Source: an uncultured Oscillospiraceae bacterium
GTDB taxonomy: Bacteria; Bacillota; Clostridia; Oscillospirales; Oscillospiraceae
Reading direction: 5' to 3'
DNA: 16,838 bases
Assembly: GCA_934635545.1 (NCBI GenBank)
Contig: CAKTZN010000016.1
Coordinates: 1 to 16,838, forward strand
Shown here: in pieces, positions 5,697-12,868 of the stretch
How positions within the stretch are numbered: the stretch's first letter is position 1
Layout: each line of letters starts with the position of its first letter
The notes under the pieces: model-generated
Told to the model about the DNA's origin: nothing
Databases searched by the model: none
Seen by the model: the letters and a program-made list of their open reading frames with translations, nothing else
Program-made: the position numbers and the translations under genes

Positions 5697-6578
5697 TCAG
5701 TCGGTTCGCTTTTTGAAGAGTGCACGCCAGTCCATCTCCATCACCAGCAGGCTCAGCAGCATCAGCGCCGCGCCGATGTAGCCACGGGGCAGCAGCTTCT
5801 CGTTGGCGAAGAAATAGGCCACGATGCCGGAGAACACCGGCTCCAGCGTGAAGATCACGCCCACATGGCTGGCGGAGGTATACTGCTGGGCCACCGCCTG
5901 GATCACGAAGGCCAGGCCGGAGCAGAACAGGCCCAGGAAGATGGCCGCGCCCCAGATCTTCGGCGACTGGGGCAGATGGGGCTGCTCGGCAATGGCCGAC
6001 ACCAGCAGCATCAGCACGCCCGCCACCCCCAACTGGCACACGCCCAGGGTCAGGGCGTCCACCTCCGGCTGCTTGACGGCCTTTTCCGTCACCAGCATGT
6101 CGGCGGCGTAGCACACGGCGCAGATGAGGCAGATCAGGTCGCCCCGGGCAGGGCGGAACTGCTCGTTCAGCGTCAGCAGGGCAAGGCCCACGGTACACAG
6201 CACCAGCGCCACGCCCAGCTTTTTGTCGGGCTTACGGCGGTTGCAGACGAAGTCCAGCAGCGGCGTGAACACCACCGGCAGGGCGCAGATGAACCCGGCG
6301 TTGGAGATGGAGGTGTTGGCCACGCCGTAGGTAGCTCCGGCGTACACGCCCACCAGCAGCGTGCCGATGATGGCGCTGTATTTCAGCGTGGCGCGGCTGA
6401 TATGCCGCAGCTTCTTCCAGAAGATGGGCGCCAGCACCAGGAACGCCAGCAGAAAGCGGAAGGCGTTCAGGTTCATGGGCTGCAGCTCCTCCAGGCACAG
6501 GTCCACCAGATAGTAGGACACGCCCCAGAACAGCGTGACCAGCACCAGCGCCAGATCCGCCTTGCGCTGCTTCGACAT
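5697..6578 (-). CDS. EamA-family (DMT superfamily) permease
   Basis: This 293-residue protein has about 10 hydrophobic segments arranged as two EamA repeats (roughly residues 9-137 and 146-283). Typical features are the N-terminal LVTLFWGVSYYLVDLCLEELQPMNLNAFRFLLAFLVL and the second-repeat ending SGLAFVIQAVAQQYTSASHVGVIFTLEPVFSGIVAYFFANEKLLPRGYIGAALMLLSLL, given here only as position markers for the fold. These permeases export or import amino acids, nucleosides or other metabolites; the substrate is unknown. The ATG at 6578 follows GGGAGG (plus-strand 6587-6592) at 8 bases. Its own promoter lies just beyond the YtvI gene. The stop codon is only 4 bases from the IS right-end structure, so the natural 3' region has probably been displaced by the insertion. 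Confidence 0.85.
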   Translation of the reverse strand: MSKQRKADLALVLVTLFWGVSYYLVDLCLEELQPMNLNAFRFLLAFLVLAPIFWKKLRHISRATLKYSAIIGTLLVGVYAGATYGVANTSISNAGFICALPVVFTPLLDFVCNRRKPDKKLGVALVLCTVGLALLTLNEQFRPARGDLICLICAVCYAADMLVTEKAVKQPEVDALTLGVCQLGVAGVLMLLVSAIAEQPHLPQSPKIWGAAIFLGLFCSGLAFVIQAVAQQYTSASHVGVIFTLEPVFSGIVAYFFANEKLLPRGYIGAALMLLSLLVMEMDWRALFKKRTD

Positions 6579-6606
6579 ATTGACCGCCTCCCTTCACTGA
6601 AGGGTC

Positions 6607-6635
6607 AGTATATCACAGTCTCCGGCCAAAAGCAA
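6607..6635 (-). promoter_or_regulatory. Promoter of the eamA-type gene
   Basis: Read on the minus strand, TTGCTT (6630-6635) and TATACT (6607-6612) are 17 bases apart. Between the -10 box and the start codon lies CCCTTCA/TGAAGGG (6590-6604), a 7-bp inverted repeat that includes part of the ribosome binding site. Confidence 0.6.
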
Positions 6636-7700
6636 TCATTTCCACAGATGGAGATAGCCGCCGTCGTGAAGCTGCTTCATGAGCAACAGCAGGATCGGCC
6701 CCAGGATCATCCCCGCCACGCCCATGGCGCAGAAGCCCACATACATGGCTATCAGGGCCGGAAGGGGCGGCAAACCGGCGCTCTGGGCCATCAGCTTGGG
6801 CTCCATGACGCTGCGCACCAGCCAGATCACCAGGTACAGGGCCGTCAGGGCGATGCCCTTGGGGAAGTTGCCCTCCAGGCAGCACAGCACCGCCCAGGGC
6901 AGCAGCACCGTACCGGTGCCGAACACCGGCAGCGCGTCGATAAAGGCGATGACCACCGCCAGCAGCAGGGCGTAGGGCTGGCGGATCAGCAGCAGGCCCG
7001 CCAGAAGCTGGCAGAAGGTGATGACGATCAGCACGCACTGGGCCCGCAGCCATTTTCCGATGGTGGCGATAAGGCTTGACTTGATGCCCCGCGCGGTCTC
7101 CAGCCGCCGGGGCGAGAGCTGCCGCCGCAGGAAGGCCATCAGCCGTGGATAGGCGGCGGCAGTGAAGAACAGGGCCAGGGCCGTGGTGGCGCAGAACAGC
7201 ATCGCCTGGGGCAGCGCCCCCACCATGGCCGTCACCAGCCGCAGGGCGGCGGAGGACAGGCTGCCCAGCGCCTCGGACGCCGTCTGCTCCAGTCTGTCCA
7301 GAAGCCGGGTCACCCACTGCTGCAGCCCGTCGGGGCATCCGGCGCAGAAGCTGCGCAGCCGCGCGGCAATACGGTCAGCCAGGGCGGGCAGCCCCGCCAG
7401 CAGCTCCGGCAGGCGCTCCATCAGGTCGGTGATCTGGCGGATCACCTGCCCCACCAGCACGGCCCCCAGCGTGATCACCAGCGCCAGCAGGGCCAGGGTG
7501 AGCACCGCCGCCAGAAAGCCCCGCTTCAGGCGCAGCTTCCGCCGGGCCAGGGCGATCACCGGCTCCATCAGCGCCGCGAAGCCCAGCGCCAGCAGAAACG
7601 GCAGCAGCCACACCAGCGCGTAGCGCAGCACCAGCCAGCTTACCGCCAGCACCGCCGCCCAATAGGCCGCCTTGATGAGAAATGCTTTTTCCCGCTGCAA
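6636..7700 (-). CDS. ytvI: AI-2E family membrane protein, YtvI-like
   Basis: The 354-residue protein has the AI-2E/PerM topology: an N-terminal pair of membrane helices (about 8-50) and a third (62-86), a long amphipathic region (about 88-160), then a block of helices containing IDALPVFGTGTVLLPWA (254-270) and the conserved EPK (300-302). In Firmicutes this subgroup is called sporulation integral membrane protein YtvI; its transported substrate is unknown. The start is probably TTG at 7700, with AGGTGA 6 bases upstream; no ATG is better placed. It is divergent from the PheB-like gene, and eamA follows after 57 bases in the same direction but with its own promoter. The sporulation role is carried over from the family name, not shown here. 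Confidence 0.8.
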   Translation of the reverse strand: MQREKAFLIKAAYWAAVLAVSWLVLRYALVWLLPFLLALGFAALMEPVIALARRKLRLKRGFLAAVLTLALLALVITLGAVLVGQVIRQITDLMERLPELLAGLPALADRIAARLRSFCAGCPDGLQQWVTRLLDRLEQTASEALGSLSSAALRLVTAMVGALPQAMLFCATTALALFFTAAAYPRLMAFLRRQLSPRRLETARGIKSSLIATIGKWLRAQCVLIVITFCQLLAGLLLIRQPYALLLAVVIAFIDALPVFGTGTVLLPWAVLCCLEGNFPKGIALTALYLVIWLVRSVMEPKLMAQSAGLPPLPALIAMYVGFCAMGVAGMILGPILLLLMKQLHDGGYLHLWK

Positions 7701-7726
7701 ATGATCACCTGTCTCTCAACTTTTTC

Positions 7727-7755
7727 TTGTAAATGTGGGGGGAATGTGCTACCAT
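7727..7755 (+). promoter_or_regulatory. Possible promoter of the PheB-like gene
   Basis: TTGTAA (7727-7732) and TACCAT (7750-7755) are 17 bases apart; the -10 box is imperfect. This would give a leader of about 50 bases to ATG 7814. Confidence 0.4.
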
Positions 7756-7813
7756 GGGGGATACAGGAAACGATGTATGCTCCACTGGGATGCGGCTTTG
7801 GGAGGAACAAGCT

Positions 7814-8251
7814 ATGGAGAAGAAAAAATACTTTATCGTATCAGCCGACGCGCTGCCGGAGGTATTCGTAAAGGTGGCCGAGGCCAAGCGCATGCTGCAG
7901 GTGGGCGAGGCGGCCACCGTGGGCCAGGCGGCCGCCATGGTGGGCATCAGCCGCAGCGCCTTCTATAAGTACAAGGACGCGGTGCAGCCCTTCCAGAACA
8001 TGAAGGCGGGCCACATCATCACCCTGTACGCCCTGCTGCGGGATAATCCCGGCGTGCTGTCCAACTATCTGTCCATTTTCGCCGCTTCCGGCGCCAATAT
8101 CCTGACCATCAACCAGACCATCCCCACCAACGGCTGCGCCGGCGTCACCGTCAGCGCCGAGACCAGCGACATGACCGAGACCATGGACGAGATGATCTCC
8201 CATCTGGCCGCGGCGGAGGGTGTGCTGCGGTTCGAGATCATGGCGGGCTGA
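7814..8251 (+). CDS. pheB: ACT domain-containing protein, PheB-like (UPF0735)
   Basis: The protein is 145 residues, close to the 147 of B. subtilis PheB. It has an N-terminal region with a helix-turn-helix (ATVGQAAAMVGISRSAFYKY, about 35-54) and a C-terminal ACT domain (about 70-143) that contains LSNYLSIFAASGANILTINQ. ACT domains usually sense amino acids; members of this family are often encoded beside prephenate dehydratase or homoserine dehydrogenase genes, but here it stands alone. The ATG at 7814 is chosen for GGAGGA (7801-7806); the longer frame to 7733 would start inside the promoter. The combination suggests an amino-acid-responsive DNA-binding regulator, but the function is not established. 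Confidence 0.85.
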   Translation: MEKKKYFIVSADALPEVFVKVAEAKRMLQVGEAATVGQAAAMVGISRSAFYKYKDAVQPFQNMKAGHIITLYALLRDNPGVLSNYLSIFAASGANILTINQTIPTNGCAGVTVSAETSDMTETMDEMISHLAAAEGVLRFEIMAG

Positions 8252-8291
8252 ATCGCCATCGCATATACTATAAACAGAAATTGCGAAAAAT

Positions 8292-8325
8292 ATGAGCGTA
8301 CTGCCGAAGCAGTACGCTCATTTTA
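8292..8325. terminator. Bidirectional terminator between pheB and cca
   Basis: A 13-bp perfect stem (ATGAGCGTACTGC at 8292-8304 with 8309-8321) with loop CGAA, flanked by AAAAAT on the left and TTTTAT on the right, serves the two convergent genes; the cca stop is at 8328. Confidence 0.85.
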
Positions 8326-8327
8326 TA

Positions 8328-9647
8328 TCAGAGATCACATTTCTCTTTTGCCAGGATCAGCAGGGCGTCGCGGTCGTTGTCTGCCGCGCCGTCCATGACG
8401 GCCTCCAGCAGCGCTTGCAGCATCCGCCCGATGGCCGGGCCCTCCAGCCCCAGCGCCGCCATGTCCCGGCCGTTCACCGCCAGTTGCTTCAGGCTGAAGC
8501 AGGCATCCCTTTCCAGCAGGGCGTCCATGATGGCCTCGCCCGTGTCGATCTCCCGCTGGCGGCCCCGGTAGTCCGGGTGCTGGGCCAGATTGTCCGCCCG
8601 CTTCACGGCGCAGAGCTGCCGCAGGCCCTCCACGCCCAGTTGGTTCATGGCCCGGCGGATGGCCTTCTCCGTCAGGGGGATGGGCCGGTCGTGATACCGC
8701 ACCAGGGTGCAGATCTGATGGGCGGTGGCCTTGTCGAACCGCAGGCGGCGGCAGATGGCCTCCGCCATCTCCGCGCTGGGCCGGTGGTGGCCGTGGAAGT
8801 GGCCCACGCCCAGGTCATCCAGGGTGAAGCATGAGGGCTTGCCCAGATCGTGCAGCAGCATGGCCCACCGCAGCACCGGATCGGACGGCGCGGCGGCCAC
8901 GGCGTGGGCCGTATGGCCCCATACGTCGTAGCAGTGGTGGCAGTTGTACTGGTCAAAGCCCACGCAGGGCAATATCTCCGGCACCACCACCCCCAGCACC
9001 TGAGGATCCTCCAGCAGGACGCGCAGCACATCGCCGCCGCACAGCAGCTTCGTCAGCTCCTCCCGCACCCGCTCCGCCGCCACATACCGGAGGTCACCGG
9101 ACTGCGCCCGCAAGGCGCGGTAGGTGTCCGCCTCGATGGCAAAGCCCAGAGTGGCGGAGAACCGCAGCGTCCGCAGGATCCGCAGGGCGTCCTCCCGGAA
9201 GCGGCGCTCCGGCTCCCCCACGCACCGCAGGACGCGGCGGCGAATGTCCGCCCGACCGCCGAAGGGATCGTGGAGCGTGCCGTACACGTCCACGGCCATG
9301 GCGTTCACCGTCAGGTCGCGGCGTACCAGATCCTCCCGCAGGCTGCGGGTGAAGGTGACGGCGGCGGGGTGCCGGTGGTCGGGGTAGTCCCCGTCGGTGC
9401 GGAAGGTGGTGACCTCACAGGTCAGCGCTCCGCTGCGGACGGTCACCGTGCCGTGCTGCAGCCCGGTGGGAATGGCGAAATGGTTGAAAAGGGCCATGGT
9501 CTCCTGCGGCAGGGCCGAGGTGGTCACGTCCCAGTCGTGGGGCGGTTTGCCCATAAGGATATCCCGGACGCAGCCGCCCACGATATACGCCTCGTGTCCG
9601 GCACGCTCCAACGCCTGCAGCACGGCGCAGACCTCCCGTGGGATCAT
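8328..9647 (-). CDS. cca: CCA tRNA nucleotidyltransferase (class II)
   Basis: The 439-residue protein adds or repairs the 3' CCA end of tRNAs. It shows the nucleotidyltransferase motif GGCVRD (24-29), the metal-binding DWD (38-40), RRDLTVNAMA (109-118), and the class II template motif ERVREE (192-197; usual form ExxR). A C-terminal HD-type domain has WGHT (243-246) and LLHDLGKP (264-271), which may give phosphohydrolase activity, as in some bacterial homologues. The ATG at 9647 follows GGGGAGG (plus-strand 9656-9662) at 8 bases. It diverges from murC; the two promoters share overlapping -10 boxes. Whether it makes all of CCA or only part cannot be told by eye, though a single full-length enzyme is the rule in Firmicutes. 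Confidence 0.93.
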   Translation of the reverse strand: MIPREVCAVLQALERAGHEAYIVGGCVRDILMGKPPHDWDVTTSALPQETMALFNHFAIPTGLQHGTVTVRSGALTCEVTTFRTDGDYPDHRHPAAVTFTRSLREDLVRRDLTVNAMAVDVYGTLHDPFGGRADIRRRVLRCVGEPERRFREDALRILRTLRFSATLGFAIEADTYRALRAQSGDLRYVAAERVREELTKLLCGGDVLRVLLEDPQVLGVVVPEILPCVGFDQYNCHHCYDVWGHTAHAVAAAPSDPVLRWAMLLHDLGKPSCFTLDDLGVGHFHGHHRPSAEMAEAICRRLRFDKATAHQICTLVRYHDRPIPLTEKAIRRAMNQLGVEGLRQLCAVKRADNLAQHPDYRGRQREIDTGEAIMDALLERDACFSLKQLAVNGRDMAALGLEGPAIGRMLQALLEAVMDGAADNDRDALLILAKEKCDL

Positions 9648-9699
9648 GGTATTCGCCTCCCCTCGCCTGTTTTCCGCAGAATTTGAGCAACAATGACGG

Positions 9700-9728
9700 T
9701 TGCACTTTGCTTACAGGTGTATTATAAT
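9700..9728 (+). promoter_or_regulatory. murC promoter
   Basis: TTGCAC (9700-9705) and a perfect TATAAT (9723-9728) are 17 bases apart. Transcription would start near 9735, about 50 bases before the murC ATG. Confidence 0.75.
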
Positions 9729-9749
9729 GTCTTTTCAAGAAAAATACAA
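9721..9749 (-). promoter_or_regulatory. Possible cca promoter overlapping the murC promoter
   Basis: On the minus strand TTGTAT (9744-9749) and TATAAT (9721-9726) are 17 bases apart. Its -10 box shares four bases with the murC -10 box because ATTATAAT is self-complementary. The two could not be bound by polymerase at once. The -35 box is weak. Confidence 0.5.
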
Positions 9750-9786
9750 GCGGCGGCTGCAAAACCGCCCTTTTGGAGGAATCGAT

Positions 9787-11172
9787 ATGATGCATCCCAC
9801 TGAGGATATCCGGCATTTCCTGCGCGGCGGCGTCCGCGTCCATATGGCGGGCATCGGCGGCGTATCCATGTGCGCCTTGGCCGAGGTGCTCAAGGGCATG
9901 GGCCTGGCGGTACAGGGCTCCGACATGACCGACAGCGACACCGTGAAGCACCTGCGCAGCGTGGGCATCCCCGTTGCCATCGGCCACAGTGCCGAGAATC
10001 TGCAGAACTGCGACCTGGTGATCCGCACCGCCGCCATCCACGACAGCAATCCCGAGATCGCCGGGGCCATCGCCCGGGGCATCCCCGTCTACGAGCGGGC
10101 CCAGGGCTGGGGCGCCATCATGCAGGCGTACCGCAACGCCCTGTGCATCTCCGGCACCCACGGCAAGACCACCACCACCTCCATGGCCACCCACATCTTC
10201 ATGGCGGCCCAGAAGGATCCCACCGTCATGATCGGCGGCACCCTGCCCCTGCTGGGCAAGGGCTATCGGGTGGGCAAGGGCGACACCATCATTCTGGAAA
10301 GCTGCGAATACTGTAACTCCTTTCTGAATTTCTTCCCCACCGTGGCGGTGATCCTGAACGTGGCGGCGGATCATCTGGACTTCTTCAAGGATCTGAACGA
10401 TATCGAGCACTCCTTCCGGCAGTTCGCCTGCCTGACGCCGGAGACCGGCTTCATCATCGCCAACGGCGACGATGAGGGCGCGCGGACGGCGCTGAAAAAC
10501 CTCGACCGTCCGGTGCGGTGGTTCAGCGTGAAGGATCACAGCGCCAGCGTGTACGCCGACAATGTGGCGTTCTTCGATGGCTTCCCCTGCTTCGACGTGG
10601 TGGCGGAGGGCAAACCCTATGCCCATGTGGAGCTGCATGTTCCCGGCAAGCACAACATCTCCAACGCGCTGGCCGCGGCGGCGGCCGCCTATGTGCTGGG
10701 TATCGACGGCAAGGCGGTGGAGGCGGGACTGGCCTCCTTCGGCGGAGCCGAGCGGCGGTTCCAGTACAAGGGCGCGTATAACGGGGCCAGGGTGTACGAC
10801 GACTACGCCCACCATCCCGACGAATTGCACGCCCTGCTGGACATGGCCCGCAGTCTGCCCCACAAGCGGCTGATCTGCGCCTTCCAGCCCCACACCTATA
10901 CCCGCACCAAGGCGCTGTTCGACGATTTCGTCCGGGAGCTGCGCACCGTGGACGTGGCGGTGCTGGCGGAGATCTACGCCGCCCGGGAGACCAACGACGT
11001 AGGCGTATCCTCCCGCGACCTGTGCGCTCAGATCCCCGGCAGCGTCTACTGCGCCACGCTGAAGGAGACGGCGGAGGCCCTGCGCAAGATCGCCCGGCCC
11101 GGCGATATGATCCTGACCGTGGGCGCGGGCGACATCTACCGCGTGGGCAACATGCTGGTGGGAAAGGAGTAA
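9787..11172 (+). CDS. murC: UDP-N-acetylmuramate--L-alanine ligase
   Basis: The 461-residue enzyme joins L-alanine to UDP-MurNAc with ATP, the first step of the peptidoglycan stem peptide, in the cytoplasm. It has the N-terminal UDP-binding GIGGVSM (22-28), the ATP-binding GTHGKTTTT (123-131), the Mur-ligase central segment ESCEYCNSF and DHLDFF (195-200), VPGKHNISNALAA (285-297), RRFQYKG, and the C-terminal DDYAHHPDE (338-346) typical of MurC. I chose ATG 9787 because GGAGG (9775-9779) lies 7 bases upstream; ATG 9790 is possible. It is followed after 3 bases by the tRNA-editing gene, indicating co-transcription. As in many Clostridia, it lies outside the main cell-division/cell-wall gene cluster. 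Confidence 0.96.
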   Translation: MMHPTEDIRHFLRGGVRVHMAGIGGVSMCALAEVLKGMGLAVQGSDMTDSDTVKHLRSVGIPVAIGHSAENLQNCDLVIRTAAIHDSNPEIAGAIARGIPVYERAQGWGAIMQAYRNALCISGTHGKTTTTSMATHIFMAAQKDPTVMIGGTLPLLGKGYRVGKGDTIILESCEYCNSFLNFFPTVAVILNVAADHLDFFKDLNDIEHSFRQFACLTPETGFIIANGDDEGARTALKNLDRPVRWFSVKDHSASVYADNVAFFDGFPCFDVVAEGKPYAHVELHVPGKHNISNALAAAAAAYVLGIDGKAVEAGLASFGGAERRFQYKGAYNGARVYDDYAHHPDELHALLDMARSLPHKRLICAFQPHTYTRTKALFDDFVRELRTVDVAVLAEIYAARETNDVGVSSRDLCAQIPGSVYCATLKETAEALRKIARPGDMILTVGAGDIYRVGNMLVGKE

Positions 11173-11175
11173 GCC

Positions 11176-11703
11176 ATGGAAGTATACAACGGCGCTCCGG
11201 CGGAAAGCCGCAGCGATGTGGAAAACCGGGTATATGAATGCCTCGCCCGGCTGGATATTCCCTTTACCCGGGTGGATCACGAGGCGGCCTTCACCATGGA
11301 GGACTGCGCCGCCATCAGCGAGGCGCTGGAGGTTCACATCTGCAAGAACCTGCTGCTGACGCCCCGGAACCGCAGCGCCTTCTATCTGCTGTGCCTTCCG
11401 GCGGATAAGCCCTTCTCCACCAAGGATTTTTCCAAGCTGATCGGCTCCTCCCGGCTGAGCTTTGCCACAGAGGAGGATCTGGTGGCGCTGCTGGGCTGCC
11501 ACGCCGGTTCCGCGTCCATTCTGGGCCTGATGAATGACACGGAGCACCGGGTCACGCTGGCCATCGACCGCACGGTGGCGGAGGATGAGTGGTTCGGCTG
11601 CCATCCCTGCAAGAATACCTCCTCCCTGCGGCTGAAGACCCGGGACGTGCTGGACAGGTTCCTGCCCTTTACCGGCCATACGCCTGTCATTGTGGAGCTG
11701 TAA
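11176..11703 (+). CDS. Prolyl-tRNA editing protein, ProX/PrdX type (YbaK superfamily)
   Basis: The 175-residue protein belongs to the free-standing aminoacyl-tRNA deacylases that hydrolyse mischarged Ala-tRNA(Pro). Supporting features are ALEVHICKNLLL (about 50-61, with the family's functional Lys), the central DFSKLIGSSRLSFATEEDLVALLGCHAGSASILGL region given as marker (84-117), and the C-terminal HPCKNTSSLRL (143-153) followed by FTGHTPVIVEL. The length is normal. It begins 3 bases after murC, so the two are probably one transcript; the ribosome binding site AAGGAG lies in the murC tail. A bidirectional terminator follows directly. The specific substrate (Ala- versus Cys-tRNA(Pro)) is inferred from the family. 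Confidence 0.85.
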   Translation: MEVYNGAPAESRSDVENRVYECLARLDIPFTRVDHEAAFTMEDCAAISEALEVHICKNLLLTPRNRSAFYLLCLPADKPFSTKDFSKLIGSSRLSFATEEDLVALLGCHAGSASILGLMNDTEHRVTLAIDRTVAEDEWFGCHPCKNTSSLRLKTRDVLDRFLPFTGHTPVIVEL

Positions 11704-11707
11704 CATA

Positions 11708-11740
11708 AAAAAACTCCGGTACACAGTACCGGAGTTTTTT
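11708..11740. terminator. Bidirectional terminator between the tRNA-editing gene and ispA
   Basis: A 15-bp perfect stem (AAAAAACTCCGGTAC at 11708-11722 with 11726-11740) and loop ACA, with A and T runs on the two sides, serves the convergent genes ending at 11703 and 11749. Confidence 0.92.
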
Positions 11741-11748
11741 GCGCTTTT

Positions 11749-12618
11749 TTACTTGCTGCGGCCCACCATCCGGTCGGCCAGCTCCCACAGGAACATGTGA
11801 TCCGACCAGTTTTCCACGGCGGCCTTGGCCTGCGCCGTGCAGCGCTCCACCTCCTGGGCGCAGCCGTCCAGGCCCAGCACGTCCACGAACGTCACCTTGC
11901 CCTCCTCCTTGTCGGAGCCGATGGGCTTGCCGAATACGGCGGCGTCGCCCACCACATCCAGCATGTCGTCCCGGATCTGGAAGGCCTTGCCGATGCCGTC
12001 GGCGTAGGCCAGCGCCTGGGAGCGCATGCCCTGGTTCATCTTGGCGGCCACACAGCCCAGCTCCGCCGCGCCGGAGATCATCACGCCGGTCTTCAGCCGG
12101 TTCAACTGGGTCAGACCCTCGGCGGTGTCCACGTTGTACACGGTGTCCAGCACCTGACCGCCCACCATACCGTCGGCGCCGCAGGCCCGCACCAGCACCC
12201 GCAGTGCCTCCAGCTTGGTGTCGGCGGGCAGCATGGGCGCGTCCAGGATCAGCCGGAACGCCTCCGGCTGGAGGGCGTCGCCCGCCAGGATGGCCAGCGT
12301 CTCGCCGTAAGCCTTGTGGCAGGTGGGCTTGCCCCGGCGCAGGTCGTCATCGTCCATGCAGGGCAGATCGTCGTGAATGAGACTGTAATTATGCACCAGC
12401 TCCAGCGCGCAGCCGAAGGGCAGCGCCAGATGCCAGTCGATGCCGCCCAGACGGGCGAACTCCAGCGTCAGCACCGGGCGGATGCGCTTGCCGCCGCCCA
12501 GGATGGCGTAGCGCATGGTCTCGTACAGCCGGCCATAGGCCACGTCGCCGGTGAACAGGCCGTCCAGATACTTCTCGATGGCCTGCTGATATTCTTGGTA
12601 TCTCGCTTCGTAATCCAT
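11749..12618 (-). CDS. ispA: Polyprenyl synthetase, probable farnesyl diphosphate synthase
   Basis: The 289-residue protein condenses isopentenyl diphosphate onto allylic diphosphates. It shows GGGKRIRP (41-48), the first Asp-rich motif DDLPCMD (83-89) in the six-spaced bacterial FPP-synthase form preceded by YSLIH, GDALQ (113-117), GGQVLD (153-158), KTG (176-178), and the second Asp-rich motif DDMLD (217-221). This motif arrangement matches IspA from E. coli and Bacillus rather than long-chain synthases, though chain length is inferred. It is the last gene of the gls24-nusB-xseA-xseB run, 16 bases after xseB. Its ribosome binding site is formed by a repeat of the xseB tail. In many Clostridia dxs follows; here a terminator ends the unit. 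Confidence 0.92.
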   Translation of the reverse strand: MDYEARYQEYQQAIEKYLDGLFTGDVAYGRLYETMRYAILGGGKRIRPVLTLEFARLGGIDWHLALPFGCALELVHNYSLIHDDLPCMDDDDLRRGKPTCHKAYGETLAILAGDALQPEAFRLILDAPMLPADTKLEALRVLVRACGADGMVGGQVLDTVYNVDTAEGLTQLNRLKTGVMISGAAELGCVAAKMNQGMRSQALAYADGIGKAFQIRDDMLDVVGDAAVFGKPIGSDKEEGKVTFVDVLGLDGCAQEVERCTAQAKAAVENWSDHMFLWELADRMVGRSK

Positions 12619-12620
12619 AG

Positions 12621-12648
12621 TATTCCTCGCTTACTTATTCCTCGCTTA
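12621..12648 (-). repeat. 13-base direct repeat at the xseB end / ispA ribosome binding site
   Basis: TATTCCTCGCTTA occurs at 12621-12633 and again at 12636-12648 (period 15). On the minus strand each copy reads TAAGCGAGGAATA: the first contains the last xseB codons and stop, the second supplies the GAGG before the ispA ATG. A short tandem duplication is the simplest origin. Confidence 0.75.
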
Positions 12649-12865
12649 AAAAATCACTTTCGATGGGAGCGCCGTCGGGGCCCTTCATCAGCTTGACCAC
12701 CTGCTGCTCCGCCTTGTCCAGCTCCGTCCGGCACTGGGCGATCAGCTTCGTGCCCTCTTCAAACAGCTTCAGGGAGTCGCTGAGCTGGACGTCGCCCTTT
12801 TCCAGCTTGCCCACGATCTCCTCCAGCCGGGCCATGTTTTCCTCAAACGTCTTTTTTGCCGCCAT
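12635..12865 (-). CDS. xseB: Exodeoxyribonuclease VII small subunit
   Basis: This 76-residue, highly charged helical protein carries the family core FEENMARLEEIVGKLEKGD and LSDSLKLFEEGTKLI (about 7-41), the normal XseB coiled-coil hairpin. It assembles in several copies with XseA to form exonuclease VII, which degrades single-stranded DNA from both ends. It starts 3 bases after the xseA stop with AAGGAGG inside the xseA tail, so the subunits are likely translated in a coupled way. The C-terminal FLSEE is encoded by the duplicated sequence described next to ispA. Confidence 0.93.
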   Translation of the reverse strand: MAAKKTFEENMARLEEIVGKLEKGDVQLSDSLKLFEEGTKLIAQCRTELDKAEQQVVKLMKGPDGAPIESDFLSEE

Positions 12866-12868
12866 ATG

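Noticed and set aside
5865..7079. Plus-strand open frame (404 codons) opposite eamA and ytvI
   Set aside because: Gln/His/Gly-rich shadow of two well-supported membrane protein genes.
9415..11724. Long minus-strand open frame (769 codons) opposite murC and cca
   Set aside because: It has no family pattern, runs across two real genes, their divergent promoters and a terminator, and has the same antisense composition bias.
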